From Okeanomitos corallinicola TIOX110 (GTDB lineage Bacteria > Cyanobacteriota > Cyanobacteriia > Cyanobacteriales > Nostocaceae), in assembly GCF_038050375.1 (NCBI RefSeq), contig NZ_CP150886.1, forward strand, positions 4,319,318-4,383,317: a DNA stretch of 64,000 bases, in the 5' to 3' direction. Every line of letters starts with the position of its first letter. The first letter of the stretch is position 1. The notes below the pieces were generated by a model. The model was not told where the DNA came from. It saw nothing but the letters and a program-made list of their open reading frames with translations, and did not search any database. Below, in pieces: positions 51,588 to 61,011 of the stretch. The position numbers and the translations under genes were made by a program.

Positions 51588-52709
51588 ATGTCTGACTTAG
51601 AGATACAAGGTGTAGATTTAGACCGTTCATTGTCTGGTTATGATTACGAACTGCCACCGGAATTAATTGCCCAAAATCCGGCTGTTCCTAGAGATAGTTC
51701 TCGTTTATTGGTGATAGATAGTCCCAATACAGGTGAGGAAAAACCAGCACTTAACCACATTTTCCGGGATTTGTTGAATATACTTAAACCTGGTGACTTA
51801 TTAGTGATGAATAACACAAAAGTTATCCCTGCTAGGTTGTATGGACACAAGTCTACGGGTGCGGAAGTGGAAGTATTGCTGTTAGAGGAAAGACAGGATA
51901 ATTGTTGGTTAGCTTTGGTGAAACCGGGTAAACACTTCAAATTAGGAACTGAGATTATTTTTGATGGGGATAAAACTCTCGGGACTGAACTGGTAGCTAC
52001 GGTGATAGAAAGGGATGAAGCAACTGGAGGAAGGTTGTTGCAGTTTGATGTACCGGAAAATCAATCCTTGGTGCAGGTGTTGGAGAAATTTGGAGAAATT
52101 CCCTTACCTCCTTATATCAATGCTTCTAGTTCTACAGATGAACAATATCAAACTGTTTATGCTCAAGCACAGGGAGCGATCGCCGCACCAACCGCAGGAT
52201 TACATTTTACACCAGAACTTTTACAAAAATTAAGCGATCGCGGTATTGATCAAGCTTTTGTAACTTTACACGTCGGTGTCGGTACTTTTCGACCAGTAGA
52301 AGTGGAAGATGTAACTACCCACGAAATGCACGCAGAATGGATTGAAGTCAGTAATACCACAGTAGAGCAAATCCGCGCTACGAAAGCCGCTGGGGGGAGA
52401 ATTATTGCCGTTGGGACTACGGTTGTGCGGGCTTTGGAAGGTGCGGCACAATTTGGGGATTTACAACCTTACGTTGGTAAGGTAAATTTATTTATCTATC
52501 CTGGTTATCAATGGCAAGTGGTAGAGGGATTAATTACGAATTTTCACTTACCCCGTTCTAGCTTACTGATGCTAGTTAGTGCTTTAATTGGCAGAGAACG
52601 ACTGTTAAAAATTTACCAACAGGCGATCGCATCTCAATATCGCTTTTATTCCTTCGGTGATGCCATGCTGATCTTACCTGAAGCCACTATCAATGTTGAT
52701 AATGGGTAA
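51588..52709 (+). CDS. queA: tRNA ribosyltransferase-isomerase
   Basis: Transfers and isomerises ribose from SAM to make epoxyqueuosine in tRNA. The 373-residue length is usual, with motifs [23 protein letters not shown], the [18 protein letters not shown] stretch, [18 protein letters not shown] and [24 protein letters not shown], and the C-terminal [21 protein letters not shown] region in the form [18 protein letters not shown]1 sites occur inside. AAGGAA precedes the ATG. Its neighbours are unrelated. Confidence 0.97.
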   Translation: MSDLEIQGVDLDRSLSGYDYELPPELIAQNPAVPRDSSRLLVIDSPNTGEEKPALNHIFRDLLNILKPGDLLVMNNTKVIPARLYGHKSTGAEVEVLLLEERQDNCWLALVKPGKHFKLGTEIIFDGDKTLGTELVATVIERDEATGGRLLQFDVPENQSLVQVLEKFGEIPLPPYINASSSTDEQYQTVYAQAQGAIAAPTAGLHFTPELLQKLSDRGIDQAFVTLHVGVGTFRPVEVEDVTTHEMHAEWIEVSNTTVEQIRATKAAGGRIIAVGTTVVRALEGAAQFGDLQPYVGKVNLFIYPGYQWQVVEGLITNFHLPRSSLLMLVSALIGRERLLKIYQQAIASQYRFYSFGDAMLILPEATINVDNG

Positions 52710-52797
52710 TGCCCAATGACAAATTGTGAATTTTTGATGTAGTTATGGGTACTATGACTGAGTAAGGAAATCAATTATAAATACAGGGCTGCAAATT

Positions 52798-53946
52798 ATG
52801 TCTAAAAAGCTGCATTCTTATCAGTGTTTACACAGTCTAGCTAATGTAAGTTTCGACAAAATTTACAAAAATTCTGGACAGCGATTAGGATTTATGTTTG
52901 CTGTTTCGACGTTTTTATTGTTGGCTTTACCGACATTTATTGAGTTACCAGGTAATAGATTATTAACTCAAGTATTAGCTCAAGAAAGCGTGGTTTCTCA
53001 GGATTTGGATGCAGCGATGTTTTACCAAATGGGGGTGACACGTTATAACCGCAAAGATTTACAAAAGGCTGAATCTGCTTTTCGTCAGGCTTTGCAACGA
53101 GATCCAAATATTGGATTAGCACATAATTATTTAGGTAATATCTTGATGGAGCAAAATCGCTTAGATTTAGCTGTACAAGAATACGGAGAAGCCGTCAGAA
53201 TTAATCCAAATTTTGCCGAAGCTTATTATAATTTAGGGTTAGCACTGCAAAAGCAAGAAAAACCAGAAGAGGCGATCGCCGCTTACAGACAAGCTTTGGT
53301 AATTAATCCAGAAATGTCAGTTGCCCATTATAATCTAGGTCTAGCATTATATAAGCAGGAATTGCGTGATGAGGCGATCGCCGCTTACCAAGAAGCAATA
53401 AAATTAGATAATAGTAATGCCAATGCTTACTTAAATTTGGCACTGGTTTTTCAACAAGAAGGACAAATAGAATCGGCAATTTCTAACTATCGTCAAGTCA
53501 TCAAACTTGCTCCAGAAAATACCTTAGCCTACAACAATTTGGGTGTTTTATTAATTATTCAAGATCAACCTTCAGAAGCTATAGAAGTTTACCAAGAAGC
53601 TATTCGCCAAAATCCTAAAAATGCCATAGCTTACTACAATTTAGGAGTCACTTTATATAATCAGGGAGACCTAAAACAAGCTAATCAAATATTAAACCGC
53701 GCTCGTCAAGAATACAATCAACAAGGTAACACTGAGCAAGCGGCAAAAATTGATGAAATTAACCAAAAAATTGCTCAATCTTTAGAACCTAAACCAGAAC
53801 CTAAAACGCCCACAGTTGCACCCGCAACAACTCCTACAAATAATGGTGATGTAATGTTACCACCACCAGAAACAGCAGTACCAATTAACCCCACAGATAA
53901 CTCGGAGACAGAGGAAAAAACACTAACTGAAACTACAGATAAGTAG
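52798..53946 (+). CDS. Exported or membrane-anchored TPR protein
   Basis: The 382-residue protein has an N-terminal hydrophobic helix (about 30-48, GFMFAVSTFLLLALPTFI), so it is anchored or secreted, then six to seven canonical TPR units (about 74-310; units such as AIAAYRQALVINPEMSVAHYNLGLALYKQ) and a Pro/Thr-rich tail with Glu. TPR arrays mediate protein assembly. Two units carry HIP1 sites. It is unlike the regulator TPR gene at 14649, having less repeat identity at DNA level. Confidence 0.9.
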   Translation: MSKKLHSYQCLHSLANVSFDKIYKNSGQRLGFMFAVSTFLLLALPTFIELPGNRLLTQVLAQESVVSQDLDAAMFYQMGVTRYNRKDLQKAESAFRQALQRDPNIGLAHNYLGNILMEQNRLDLAVQEYGEAVRINPNFAEAYYNLGLALQKQEKPEEAIAAYRQALVINPEMSVAHYNLGLALYKQELRDEAIAAYQEAIKLDNSNANAYLNLALVFQQEGQIESAISNYRQVIKLAPENTLAYNNLGVLLIIQDQPSEAIEVYQEAIRQNPKNAIAYYNLGVTLYNQGDLKQANQILNRARQEYNQQGNTEQAAKIDEINQKIAQSLEPKPEPKTPTVAPATTPTNNGDVMLPPPETAVPINPTDNSETEEKTLTETTDK

Positions 53947-54079
53947 ATTATTAATGATCAGTGAAAATTTGGTAATTGGGTAAGTTCATACAACAACAGA
54001 TGATGAAATCTAGACAGCAAAAGATTCTCAACTCTATCAGATGTCAACTGTCACCTGCTATACTACCAATTACCAAATT

Positions 54080-54775
54080 TTAAATTGGTAGACGATTAAT
54101 ATCTTTATTACAACCAATAACCACCATTGCAGAACCCCGTTCTAAACGTTTAGTAGCATCAGGATTAATTTTAAATTTGCCATTTTGACTAACAGCTAAT
54201 AAATTTAAACCATAACGATTTCTCAGTTGAATTTCTGCCACAGTTTTACCATGAAATTCATCCGGGACAATTACCTCAACAATACTATGATCTGGATCAA
54301 GATCAAACCTATCTAAAATAGAAGGTTTAGTTAATGTTCTCGCTAAAGCACAACCAGCTTCATATTCTGGAAACACAACATGATCTGCACCCACTCTTTT
54401 TAATAACTTCCTGTGAACTTCACTAGAAGCTTTAGCAACTACATGAGGAACACCCGCTTCCTTAACATTCAACGTAGTAATAATACTTTCTTGAATATAG
54501 TTACCAATTGCCACAATTACCGTATCAAATTCAAAAATACCAGCTTCTTTAAGAGCAGCAGGTTCAGTAGAATCTAACTGTACAGCATGACTAACAATTT
54601 CGTCATTTAAAGCCTCAGACACCAGTTTCTCATCAACATCTGTCGCTAGGACTTGATAACCTAAACTATGTAATGTTGAACAAACAGAACGACCAAAACG
54701 ACCCAAACCAATAACAGCAAATTGGTTGTTATCTTTACGTAAACTGCGAAAAAACTTTAAGGATGAAAGGTTCAT
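54080..54775 (-). CDS. ktrA: K+ uptake regulatory protein, TrkA-N/TrkA-C (KtrA)
   Basis: The 231-residue RCK protein has an N-terminal Rossmann domain (FAVIGLGRFGRSVCSTLHSLG, the NAD/ATP-binding GxGxxG) and a C-terminal TrkA-C domain (VIVPDEFHGKTVAEIQL). It gates the KtrB channel-like translocator encoded 77 bp upstream on the same strand. The order ktrB then ktrA fits a cyanobacterial Ktr system for Na+-coupled K+ uptake and osmotic response. Confidence 0.9.
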   Translation of the reverse strand: MNLSSLKFFRSLRKDNNQFAVIGLGRFGRSVCSTLHSLGYQVLATDVDEKLVSEALNDEIVSHAVQLDSTEPAALKEAGIFEFDTVIVAIGNYIQESIITTLNVKEAGVPHVVAKASSEVHRKLLKRVGADHVVFPEYEAGCALARTLTKPSILDRFDLDPDHSIVEVIVPDEFHGKTVAEIQLRNRYGLNLLAVSQNGKFKINPDATKRLERGSAMVVIGCNKDINRLPI

Positions 54776-54783
54776 AAATTTGT

Positions 54784-54825
54784 CATTAGTTATTAGTTAT
54801 TAGTTATTAGTCATTAGTCATTAGT
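54784..54825. repeat. STRR heptamer repeat (TATTAGT/CATTAGT)x6
   Basis: Six 7-bp units with one variable base lie in the ktrB-ktrA spacer, followed at about 54836-54857 by three CCAATCA-type units. Together they occupy nearly the whole 77-bp gap. Confidence 0.85.
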
Positions 54826-54852
54826 CATTTTTACCCAATCACCAATCACCAA

Positions 54853-56187
54853 TCACCCAACCAGTAAATTTTCTTCAGGATAGTGAACTCTACTAGGACG
54901 AGGATCTCCTAATACTGCCGACATTAATAATAAAATGCCAACCCTACCAATGTACATAATGACAATTAAAATTAATTTTGCAGCGATAGAAACACTACTA
55001 GTAATACCTGTAGATAAACCAACTGTAGCAAAAGCTGATACCACTTCAAATAAAATTTGAATAAACTCTAATTGTGGGTCAGTCAAACTAATTAAAACAG
55101 TTGCTAAAATCACGGTAGCTAAAGAACCAATCACTACTCCTACAGCTTTCAAAATTAGTGATATAGCTATTTTACGATCATAAAGTAAAACGTCCTCTTT
55201 CCCTTGTAAGATTGCTTTTGTACAACTGGTAAGAACTCTTAATGTGGTGGTTTTTATGCCGCCTCCAGTTCCTCCGGGACTAGCACCAATAAACATCATC
55301 GCAATCGTGATAAATAAGCCAGCATCAGTCATACTGCCAATATCAACACTATTAAAGCCAGCAGTTCTAGTAGTTACAGACTGAAACCAAGCTAACAATA
55401 ACTGATCGGAGAAAGTTGAATTTCCAAAGGTTTGCGGATTTCTAACTTCTATCAAAAAGAAGGCGATTATTCCCAACAATAACAGCATTAAAGTTGTACT
55501 TATTGCCACTTTAAAATCTAATGAAAAGACTATAACACTAGGTTTTCTTAAAAGTTTATCCCGCGCCCATAGGAATATATCTAATATTACCTGATAACCA
55601 ATGCCGCCAAAGATAATTAATCCAGCAATTGTGAAAACTACGATTCTAGAATTTTGATAACTTACTAAACTATCACTAAATAAACTAAAACCAGCATTAT
55701 TCCAAGCACTGATACTATGAAAAATTGCTAACCATAGTCCTTGATTCCAACCAAAATCTTTAACAAAAGTTGGTAGTAATAAAAATATTCCTGTAATTTC
55801 AAATATCAAAGTTGTGGCCACAATTGAGCGAATCATTTGTGTACTACCACTCATCCCTGGACGATCTAAAGCCTGTTGAATAGCTATTTTTTGACGCAGA
55901 TCAAATCTTCTCCCAATTAACAAAATTAAAAATGTAGTGGTTGTCATATAACCTAAACCACCAATTTGAGCCAACATCAAAATCAGTAACTGACCAACAA
56001 AGGAAAAATCACTACCAGTATCAACTACCGCTAACCCAGTTACGCAAACAGCGGAAGTTGAGGTGAATAGTGCTACAATCGGGTCATTCCACGTACCATT
56101 GCTAGTGGAAAAAGGCATCATTAACAGGAATGTTCCCGCCAGAATTACAGCCAGAAATCCTAAACATATTGTGCGAGCAACAGTCAT
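54853..56187 (-). CDS. ktrB: K+ transporter, TrkH/KtrB family
   Basis: The 444-residue polytopic protein has the four membrane-pore-membrane repeats of Ktr/Trk translocators. Pore-loop sequences are readable: TSTSAVCVTGLAVVDTGSDFS (first), ISAWNNAGFSLF (second), TTRTAGFNSVDIG (third) and VSAFATVGLSTGITSS (fourth), each with the filter Gly, plus the GGTGGGIKTTT loop of the third repeat. It moves K+ into the cell. It is upstream of ktrA and probably co-transcribed. Confidence 0.93.
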   Translation of the reverse strand: MTVARTICLGFLAVILAGTFLLMMPFSTSNGTWNDPIVALFTSTSAVCVTGLAVVDTGSDFSFVGQLLILMLAQIGGLGYMTTTTFLILLIGRRFDLRQKIAIQQALDRPGMSGSTQMIRSIVATTLIFEITGIFLLLPTFVKDFGWNQGLWLAIFHSISAWNNAGFSLFSDSLVSYQNSRIVVFTIAGLIIFGGIGYQVILDIFLWARDKLLRKPSVIVFSLDFKVAISTTLMLLLLGIIAFFLIEVRNPQTFGNSTFSDQLLLAWFQSVTTRTAGFNSVDIGSMTDAGLFITIAMMFIGASPGGTGGGIKTTTLRVLTSCTKAILQGKEDVLLYDRKIAISLILKAVGVVIGSLATVILATVLISLTDPQLEFIQILFEVVSAFATVGLSTGITSSVSIAAKLILIVIMYIGRVGILLLMSAVLGDPRPSRVHYPEENLLVG

Positions 56188-56302
56188 AAGTAATTCAAAA
56201 ATTTTTCTGAAAACACAAAATTGCCTTATCTAATTAAATACACAGATGGTAGCCTAACGATATGTTTTTGAAAATTTTACTTGGCCTTTATCTAATGGAT
56301 TT

Positions 56303-57145
56303 ATGAGTACAACACTTTATCAGCAAATTCAAGAATTTTACGATACTTCCTCTGGTTTGTGGGAACAAGTCTGGGGAGAACATATGCACCACGGCTATTA
56401 CGGTGCAGATGGTAAACAGCAAAAAGAACGTCGTCAAGCACAAATTGATTTAATTGAAGAGGTACTAAACTGGTCAGGGGTAAGGGATGCAGAAAATATC
56501 CTTGATGTCGGTTGTGGAATTGGTGGCAGTTCTTTATACCTAGCTGAAAAGTTTAATGCTAAGTCTACAGGAATCACACTCAGCCCTGTACAAGCTGCTA
56601 GAGCAACCCAAAGGGCTGCGGAGGCTAATTTGAGTGCAAGTAGTCAGTTTCAGGTAGCTAATGCCCAAGAAATGCCTTTTGCTGACAATTCTTTTGATCT
56701 GGTGTGGTCTTTAGAAAGTGGTGAACATATGCCAGATAAAACCAAGTTTCTACAAGAGTGTTATCGGGTTTTAAAGCCTGGTGGTACATTGATTATGGTG
56801 ACATGGTGTCATCGTCCTACGGATCAATCACCACTCACGCCAGATGAACAAAGGCATTTACAAGACATCTATCGGGTTTACTGTTTACCTTACGTGATTT
56901 CTTTGCCTGAATATGAGGCGATCGCCCACCAATTACCATTAAACAACATTCGCACCACTGATTGGTCAACCGCTGTCGCTCCTTTCTGGAATGTAGTTAT
57001 TGACTCGGCTTTTACTCCCCAGGCATTTCTAGGGTTAATATTCTCTGGTTGGACTACAATTCAAGGGGCGCTTTCTCTTGGTTTGATGCGTAGAGGCTAT
57101 GAACGGGGTTTAATTCGGTTTGGGTTATTGCGTGGAAAAAAGTAA
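56303..57145 (+). CDS. Gamma-tocopherol methyltransferase-like SAM enzyme
   Basis: The 280-residue protein has class I SAM motifs (ILDVGCGIGGSSLYLAEKF, NAQEMPFADNSFDLVWSLESGEHMPDK, VLKPGGTLIMVTWCHR) and the N-terminal HHGYYG segment and length of cyanobacterial gamma-tocopherol C-methyltransferases (Synechocystis slr0089 type), which make alpha-tocopherol. The homogentisate prenyltransferase gene follows 137 bp downstream on the same strand, supporting a tocopherol role. A related quinone methyltransferase function is less likely. Confidence 0.85.
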   Translation: MSTTLYQQIQEFYDTSSGLWEQVWGEHMHHGYYGADGKQQKERRQAQIDLIEEVLNWSGVRDAENILDVGCGIGGSSLYLAEKFNAKSTGITLSPVQAARATQRAAEANLSASSQFQVANAQEMPFADNSFDLVWSLESGEHMPDKTKFLQECYRVLKPGGTLIMVTWCHRPTDQSPLTPDEQRHLQDIYRVYCLPYVISLPEYEAIAHQLPLNNIRTTDWSTAVAPFWNVVIDSAFTPQAFLGLIFSGWTTIQGALSLGLMRRGYERGLIRFGLLRGKK

Positions 57146-57281
57146 TTTTTAGGAGTTCTAGGAGTCAGGAGTCGGTTTAAATAGAAATTTCTAATTTCGT
57201 TTATTAAACAACCTTTGCCTCTTAGATTCTTTTTAACATAACATTAGCGATCAACTCTAACAACCATCTACCTAAAAATCA

Positions 57282-58223
57282 ATGAATCATTTTTTGCCAC
57301 AAAATTCTCCAATTTCTGAGAGGAATTGGCTTTATGCTTTTTGGAAGTTTTCTCGACCTCATACAATTATTGGTACAAGTTTAAGTGTCTTAGGTTTATA
57401 TTTACTGACTCTTGGCGTAACTTCTACAAGTTTTTCCATAACACATATTACTCAAATTCTGGGTACTTGGTTCGCCTGTATATCTGGTAATATTTACATT
57501 GTTGGTTTAAATCAATTAGAAGATGTAGAAATTGACAAAATTAATAAACCTAGCTTACCCCTTGCTTCAGGAGAATTTACCAGAGAACAAGGAAAATTAA
57601 TAGTTATCATCACTGGGATTTTAGCTTTAGTTATTGCTTGGTTTAACAGTCCTTACTTATTAGGAATGGTGGGAATAAGTTTGATAATTGGTACTGCTTA
57701 TTCATTGCCACCTGTACGGTTAAAACAGTTTCCATTTTGGGCAGCTTTATGTATTTTTTCTGTGCGGGGAACAATTGTTAATTTAGGACTGTTTTTACAT
57801 TTTAGTTGGTTATTCCAAAGCAGCCAAGAAATTCCCGATACAATGTGGGTTTTAACCGCATTCATTTTAGTATTTACCTTTGCGATCGCCATTTTTAAAG
57901 ATATCCCTGATATGGAAGGCGATCAACTTTATAATATTACTACTTTTACTCTCCAACTAGGTCAACAAAAAGTGTTTAACCTGGCCCTGTTGGTGTTAAC
58001 AGTTTGTTATTCAGGGATAATTTTTGCAGGTTTGTTAAATTTAGTTGCAGCAAACAAAACATTTTTGTTCATTAGTCATATCATCCCCTTAATTTTAATG
58101 TGGAGAGAAAGTAGAAAAATAGATTTACAAGATAAAAGTGCTATCGCGGGTTTTTATCAATTCATTTGGAAACTATTTTTTATCGAATATGTGATTTTTC
58201 CCCTCGCTTGTATTTTGGTTTAG
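57282..58223 (+). CDS. hpt: Homogentisate phytyltransferase (UbiA family)
   Basis: Joins phytyl diphosphate to homogentisate, the committed step of tocopherol synthesis, in the membrane. The 313-residue protein has about nine helices and the two Asp-rich motifs NQLEDVEIDKINKPSLPLASG and DIPDMEGDQLYNI. The N-terminal WKFSRPHTIIGTSLSVLGLYLL agrees with cyanobacterial HPT (slr1736 type). The gene lies downstream of the tocopherol methyltransferase, in the same direction. A methyl-plastoquinone prenyltransferase role cannot be fully excluded. Confidence 0.88.
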   Translation: MNHFLPQNSPISERNWLYAFWKFSRPHTIIGTSLSVLGLYLLTLGVTSTSFSITHITQILGTWFACISGNIYIVGLNQLEDVEIDKINKPSLPLASGEFTREQGKLIVIITGILALVIAWFNSPYLLGMVGISLIIGTAYSLPPVRLKQFPFWAALCIFSVRGTIVNLGLFLHFSWLFQSSQEIPDTMWVLTAFILVFTFAIAIFKDIPDMEGDQLYNITTFTLQLGQQKVFNLALLVLTVCYSGIIFAGLLNLVAANKTFLFISHIIPLILMWRESRKIDLQDKSAIAGFYQFIWKLFFIEYVIFPLACILV

Positions 58224-58258
58224 TTAGTTGAAATAAAGTTCAAAAAAGACAAAAAATC

Positions 58259-58720
58259 ATGTCAGAAAACTTACCCATTAGTAACATCATCGCCATCATT
58301 TTAGTAGTTACATCCATCGGATTTTTAATTTATTTAGCTTGGAAAACACTGATAACTGCTAATTTATTTCAGAAAGGTATTGACCTATTTAAAGCTAAAG
58401 ATTATCAAGGTGCAGAAGCAGCTTTTCGCCAAGTAATTGCCATTAATTCTACTAACGACGTAGTCAGACTATTATTAGGCGATCTTTTAAACCATCAAGG
58501 TAAAATAGAAGAAGCTAAAGAATTATTTACTGATGTAATTAACCGTAGTTCCAAAAATGCCGACGCTTATTTAAGATTAGCAAATATTTTACTCATCGAA
58601 GAAAATAAACCAGAAGCAATTAAAAACCTACAAACTTCAAAAGCCCTATTTCAAAAACAACGTCAACCCCAAAAAGTACAAACAATAGACAAAATTCTCC
58701 AAGATATAGCTGACAGGTGA
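58259..58720 (+). CDS. Small membrane-anchored TPR protein
   Basis: The 153-residue protein has an N-terminal membrane helix (about 8-28, NIIAIILVVTSIGFLIYLAW) and three TPR-like units (FQKGIDLFKAKDYQGAEAAFRQV; VVRLLLGDLLNHQGKIEEAKELF; ADAYLRLANILLIEENKPEAIKN). It lies 35 bp after the prenyltransferase gene and 8 bp before cobA, so it may share a transcript with either. Function unknown; an assembly or scaffolding role is typical. Confidence 0.82.
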   Translation: MSENLPISNIIAIILVVTSIGFLIYLAWKTLITANLFQKGIDLFKAKDYQGAEAAFRQVIAINSTNDVVRLLLGDLLNHQGKIEEAKELFTDVINRSSKNADAYLRLANILLIEENKPEAIKNLQTSKALFQKQRQPQKVQTIDKILQDIADR

Positions 58721-58727
58721 ATAACTA

Positions 58728-59438
58728 ATGACTAAAAAAGCTTACTTGGTTGGTGCAGGGCCTGGAGATGTAGAATATTTAACAGTTAAAGCCTATCGTC
58801 TTTTAGCGTCTGCCGAAGTATTAATCTATGATGCCTTAGTAGATGCTGAATTACTAGATTTAGTACCTGGAAACTGTCTAAAAATAAACGTAGGTAAACG
58901 TGGTGGTAAACCCAGCACACCCCAAGGAGAAATTAACAGTTTATTGGTAAAATATTGCCGAAAAAACCAACAAGTTGTCAGACTAAAATCAGGAGATCCA
59001 TTTATTTTTGGGCGTTGTCTTTCAGAAATAGAAGCCTTAAAAGCAGCAGGTTGTGAATTTGAAGTTATACCGGGAATATCTTCAGCTTTAGCTGCACCTT
59101 TATTAGCAGGAATCCCCCTCACAGATACAGTTCTGAGTCGCTGCTTTGCAGTATTTACTGGTCATGAATTAGACGCTTTAAACTGGGAAGCACTGTCAAG
59201 ATTAGAAACTTTAGTAATTTTAATGGGAGCAAAAAACTTAGAACATATAGTCCATCAGCTGTTAAGATATGGAAAGTTACATTCTACACCTATAGCAATT
59301 ATTCGTTGGACAGGAACACCAAATCAAGAAATATGGATAGGTGAACTAAGTAATATTTTAACAAAAACTCAGGGTTTATCCCTTTCCCCTGCGGTAATTG
59401 TTATCGGTGGAGTTGTAGGATTACGGAAGTTCCTATAA
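58728..59438 (+). CDS. cobA: Uroporphyrinogen-III C-methyltransferase
   Basis: Methylates uroporphyrinogen III at C2 and C7 to form precorrin-2 for siroheme and cobalamin. The 236-residue single-domain form has KAYLVGAGPGDVEYLTVKAYRLL, RLKSGDPFIFGR (SAM-site motif), IPGISSALAAPLLAGIPLTD and LVILMGAKNLEHI. It is directly followed by hemD, which makes its substrate, with 63 bp between. The start is ATG, 8 bp after the TPR gene. Confidence 0.96.
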   Translation: MTKKAYLVGAGPGDVEYLTVKAYRLLASAEVLIYDALVDAELLDLVPGNCLKINVGKRGGKPSTPQGEINSLLVKYCRKNQQVVRLKSGDPFIFGRCLSEIEALKAAGCEFEVIPGISSALAAPLLAGIPLTDTVLSRCFAVFTGHELDALNWEALSRLETLVILMGAKNLEHIVHQLLRYGKLHSTPIAIIRWTGTPNQEIWIGELSNILTKTQGLSLSPAVIVIGGVVGLRKFL

Positions 59439-59501
59439 TATAGAAAAATATAAAATCATATCAATTACTCTCGTTGTAAAATCTCTTGTCAATATAAAAT
59501 C

Positions 59502-60329
59502 GTGCATAGCAATATTCCTGTTTCCCAATCTTACCATCCTTCTAAATCTCCCCTAGCAGGTAAAACCATATTAGTTACTCGTTCAGTTGGACAGTCTAGC
59601 CAATTTAGCGATCGCCTCATAGCAGCAGGTGCTACAGTCATAGAACTACCAGCTTTAGAAATTACACCTCCTTCTAGTTGGAAACCTTTAGATCAAGCAA
59701 TTTCCAATTTATCAACCTTCAATTGGTTAATTCTCACCTCCAGTAATGCCGTACAATATTTTTTAAATAGGTTGGATAATCAAGGAAAAGATAGAACTGT
59801 TTTAAATCATATCAAAATTGCAGTAGTTGGTAAAAAAACGGCGCAATTTCTCAGCAAATATAACATCAAAGCTGATTTTATTCCTCCCCATTTTATTGCT
59901 GACTCTTTAGTTGCTCATTTTCCTGAAAAATTAGTAGGTAAAAAGATTCTATTTCCACGGGTAGAAACTGGAGGAAGACAAGTTTTAGTTGAAGACTTAA
60001 CACATCAAGGTGCAAAAGTTATCGAAGTTCCCGCTTATGAATCTTCCTGTCCTCAAAATATTCCTCTAGAAGCAGAAATGGCCTTAAAAAATCATACTTT
60101 AGATATGATTACCTTTGCCAGTTCTAAAACTGTACAATTTTTCTGTTTATTAACAGCAAATAAATTTCCAGAAGGCATTATTAATTATTTAGATAAAACC
60201 TGCATTGCTTCCATCGGTCCCCAAACTTCTAAAACTTGTTTAGGGTTATTTGGCCGTGTTGATATAGAAGCAGAAGAATACACCGCAGATGGTTTAACTG
60301 AAGCAATTATAAAATGGTCGCATGGTTAA
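59502..60329 (+). CDS. hemD: Uroporphyrinogen-III synthase
   Basis: Cyclises and inverts ring D of hydroxymethylbilane to uroporphyrinogen III. The 275-residue product starts with GTG 59502; MHSNIPVSQSYHPSKSPLAGKTILVTRSVGQSSQF gives a 20-residue leader before the first strand, so GTG is the likely but not certain start. Diagnostic stretches are the N-terminal LVTRS, NWLILTSSNAVQYF and DMITFASSKTVQFF. It overlaps coaE by 8 bases, so translation is probably coupled. Confidence 0.9.
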   Translation: MHSNIPVSQSYHPSKSPLAGKTILVTRSVGQSSQFSDRLIAAGATVIELPALEITPPSSWKPLDQAISNLSTFNWLILTSSNAVQYFLNRLDNQGKDRTVLNHIKIAVVGKKTAQFLSKYNIKADFIPPHFIADSLVAHFPEKLVGKKILFPRVETGGRQVLVEDLTHQGAKVIEVPAYESSCPQNIPLEAEMALKNHTLDMITFASSKTVQFFCLLTANKFPEGIINYLDKTCIASIGPQTSKTCLGLFGRVDIEAEEYTADGLTEAIIKWSHG

Positions 60330-60915
60330 AGCGAAAAAATATCTAATTGGTTTAACTGGAGGTATTGCTACAGGTAAAAGTACAGTAGCAAATTATTTAG
60401 CAACTGCTTACAAATTACCAATTTTAGATGCAGATATTTATGCTAGAGATGCAGTATCCTTTGGTTCACCAATTTTGGCACAAATAGCACAACACTATGG
60501 ACAAGAAATTTTACTAGCAGATGGTAATCTCAATCGTGTTCAACTGGGAGAAATTATTTTTAACAACCCAAAAGAAAAGCAACGGTTAGAAAACTTAATT
60601 CATCCCTATGTCAGAAACCGTTTTTCCCAAGCCATTGAACAGTCATCTGCAAATACTTTAGTATTAGTAATTCCCTTATTATTTGAAGCCAAATTAGAAA
60701 ATTTAGTCACCGAAATTTGGGTGGTTTCTTGTTCAGAAGAACAACAAAAAACAAGATTAATGCAGCGAAATAACTTAACAAGTGAACAAGCAGCAGCAAG
60801 AATTAAAAGTCAGTTATCTATTTCCGAAAAAATCAACCGTGCTGATTTAGTTTTAGACAATTCCTCCACTTTAGAATCATTACTAAAACAAGTTGATCAA
60901 GTCATCAAAAAATAA
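60322..60915 (+). CDS. coaE: Dephospho-CoA kinase
   Basis: Final step of coenzyme A synthesis, phosphorylating dephospho-CoA at the 3' hydroxyl. The 197-residue protein has the P-loop GLTGGIATGKSTVANYL (residues 9-25), the conserved DADIYARDAV substrate motif and LVLVIPLLFEAKLENLVTEIWVVS. The ATG lies within the last codons of hemD. Both genes and cobA form a cofactor-synthesis run. Confidence 0.95.
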   Translation: MVKAKKYLIGLTGGIATGKSTVANYLATAYKLPILDADIYARDAVSFGSPILAQIAQHYGQEILLADGNLNRVQLGEIIFNNPKEKQRLENLIHPYVRNRFSQAIEQSSANTLVLVIPLLFEAKLENLVTEIWVVSCSEEQQKTRLMQRNNLTSEQAAARIKSQLSISEKINRADLVLDNSSTLESLLKQVDQVIKK

Positions 60916-60978
60916 ACATTTAATAAATACACCCTGGGGAGAGTGGGAGAGTGGGAGAAAAATTAGTTCTTTATTCTT

Positions 60979-61009
<31 letters not shown>

Positions 61010-61011
61010 AA

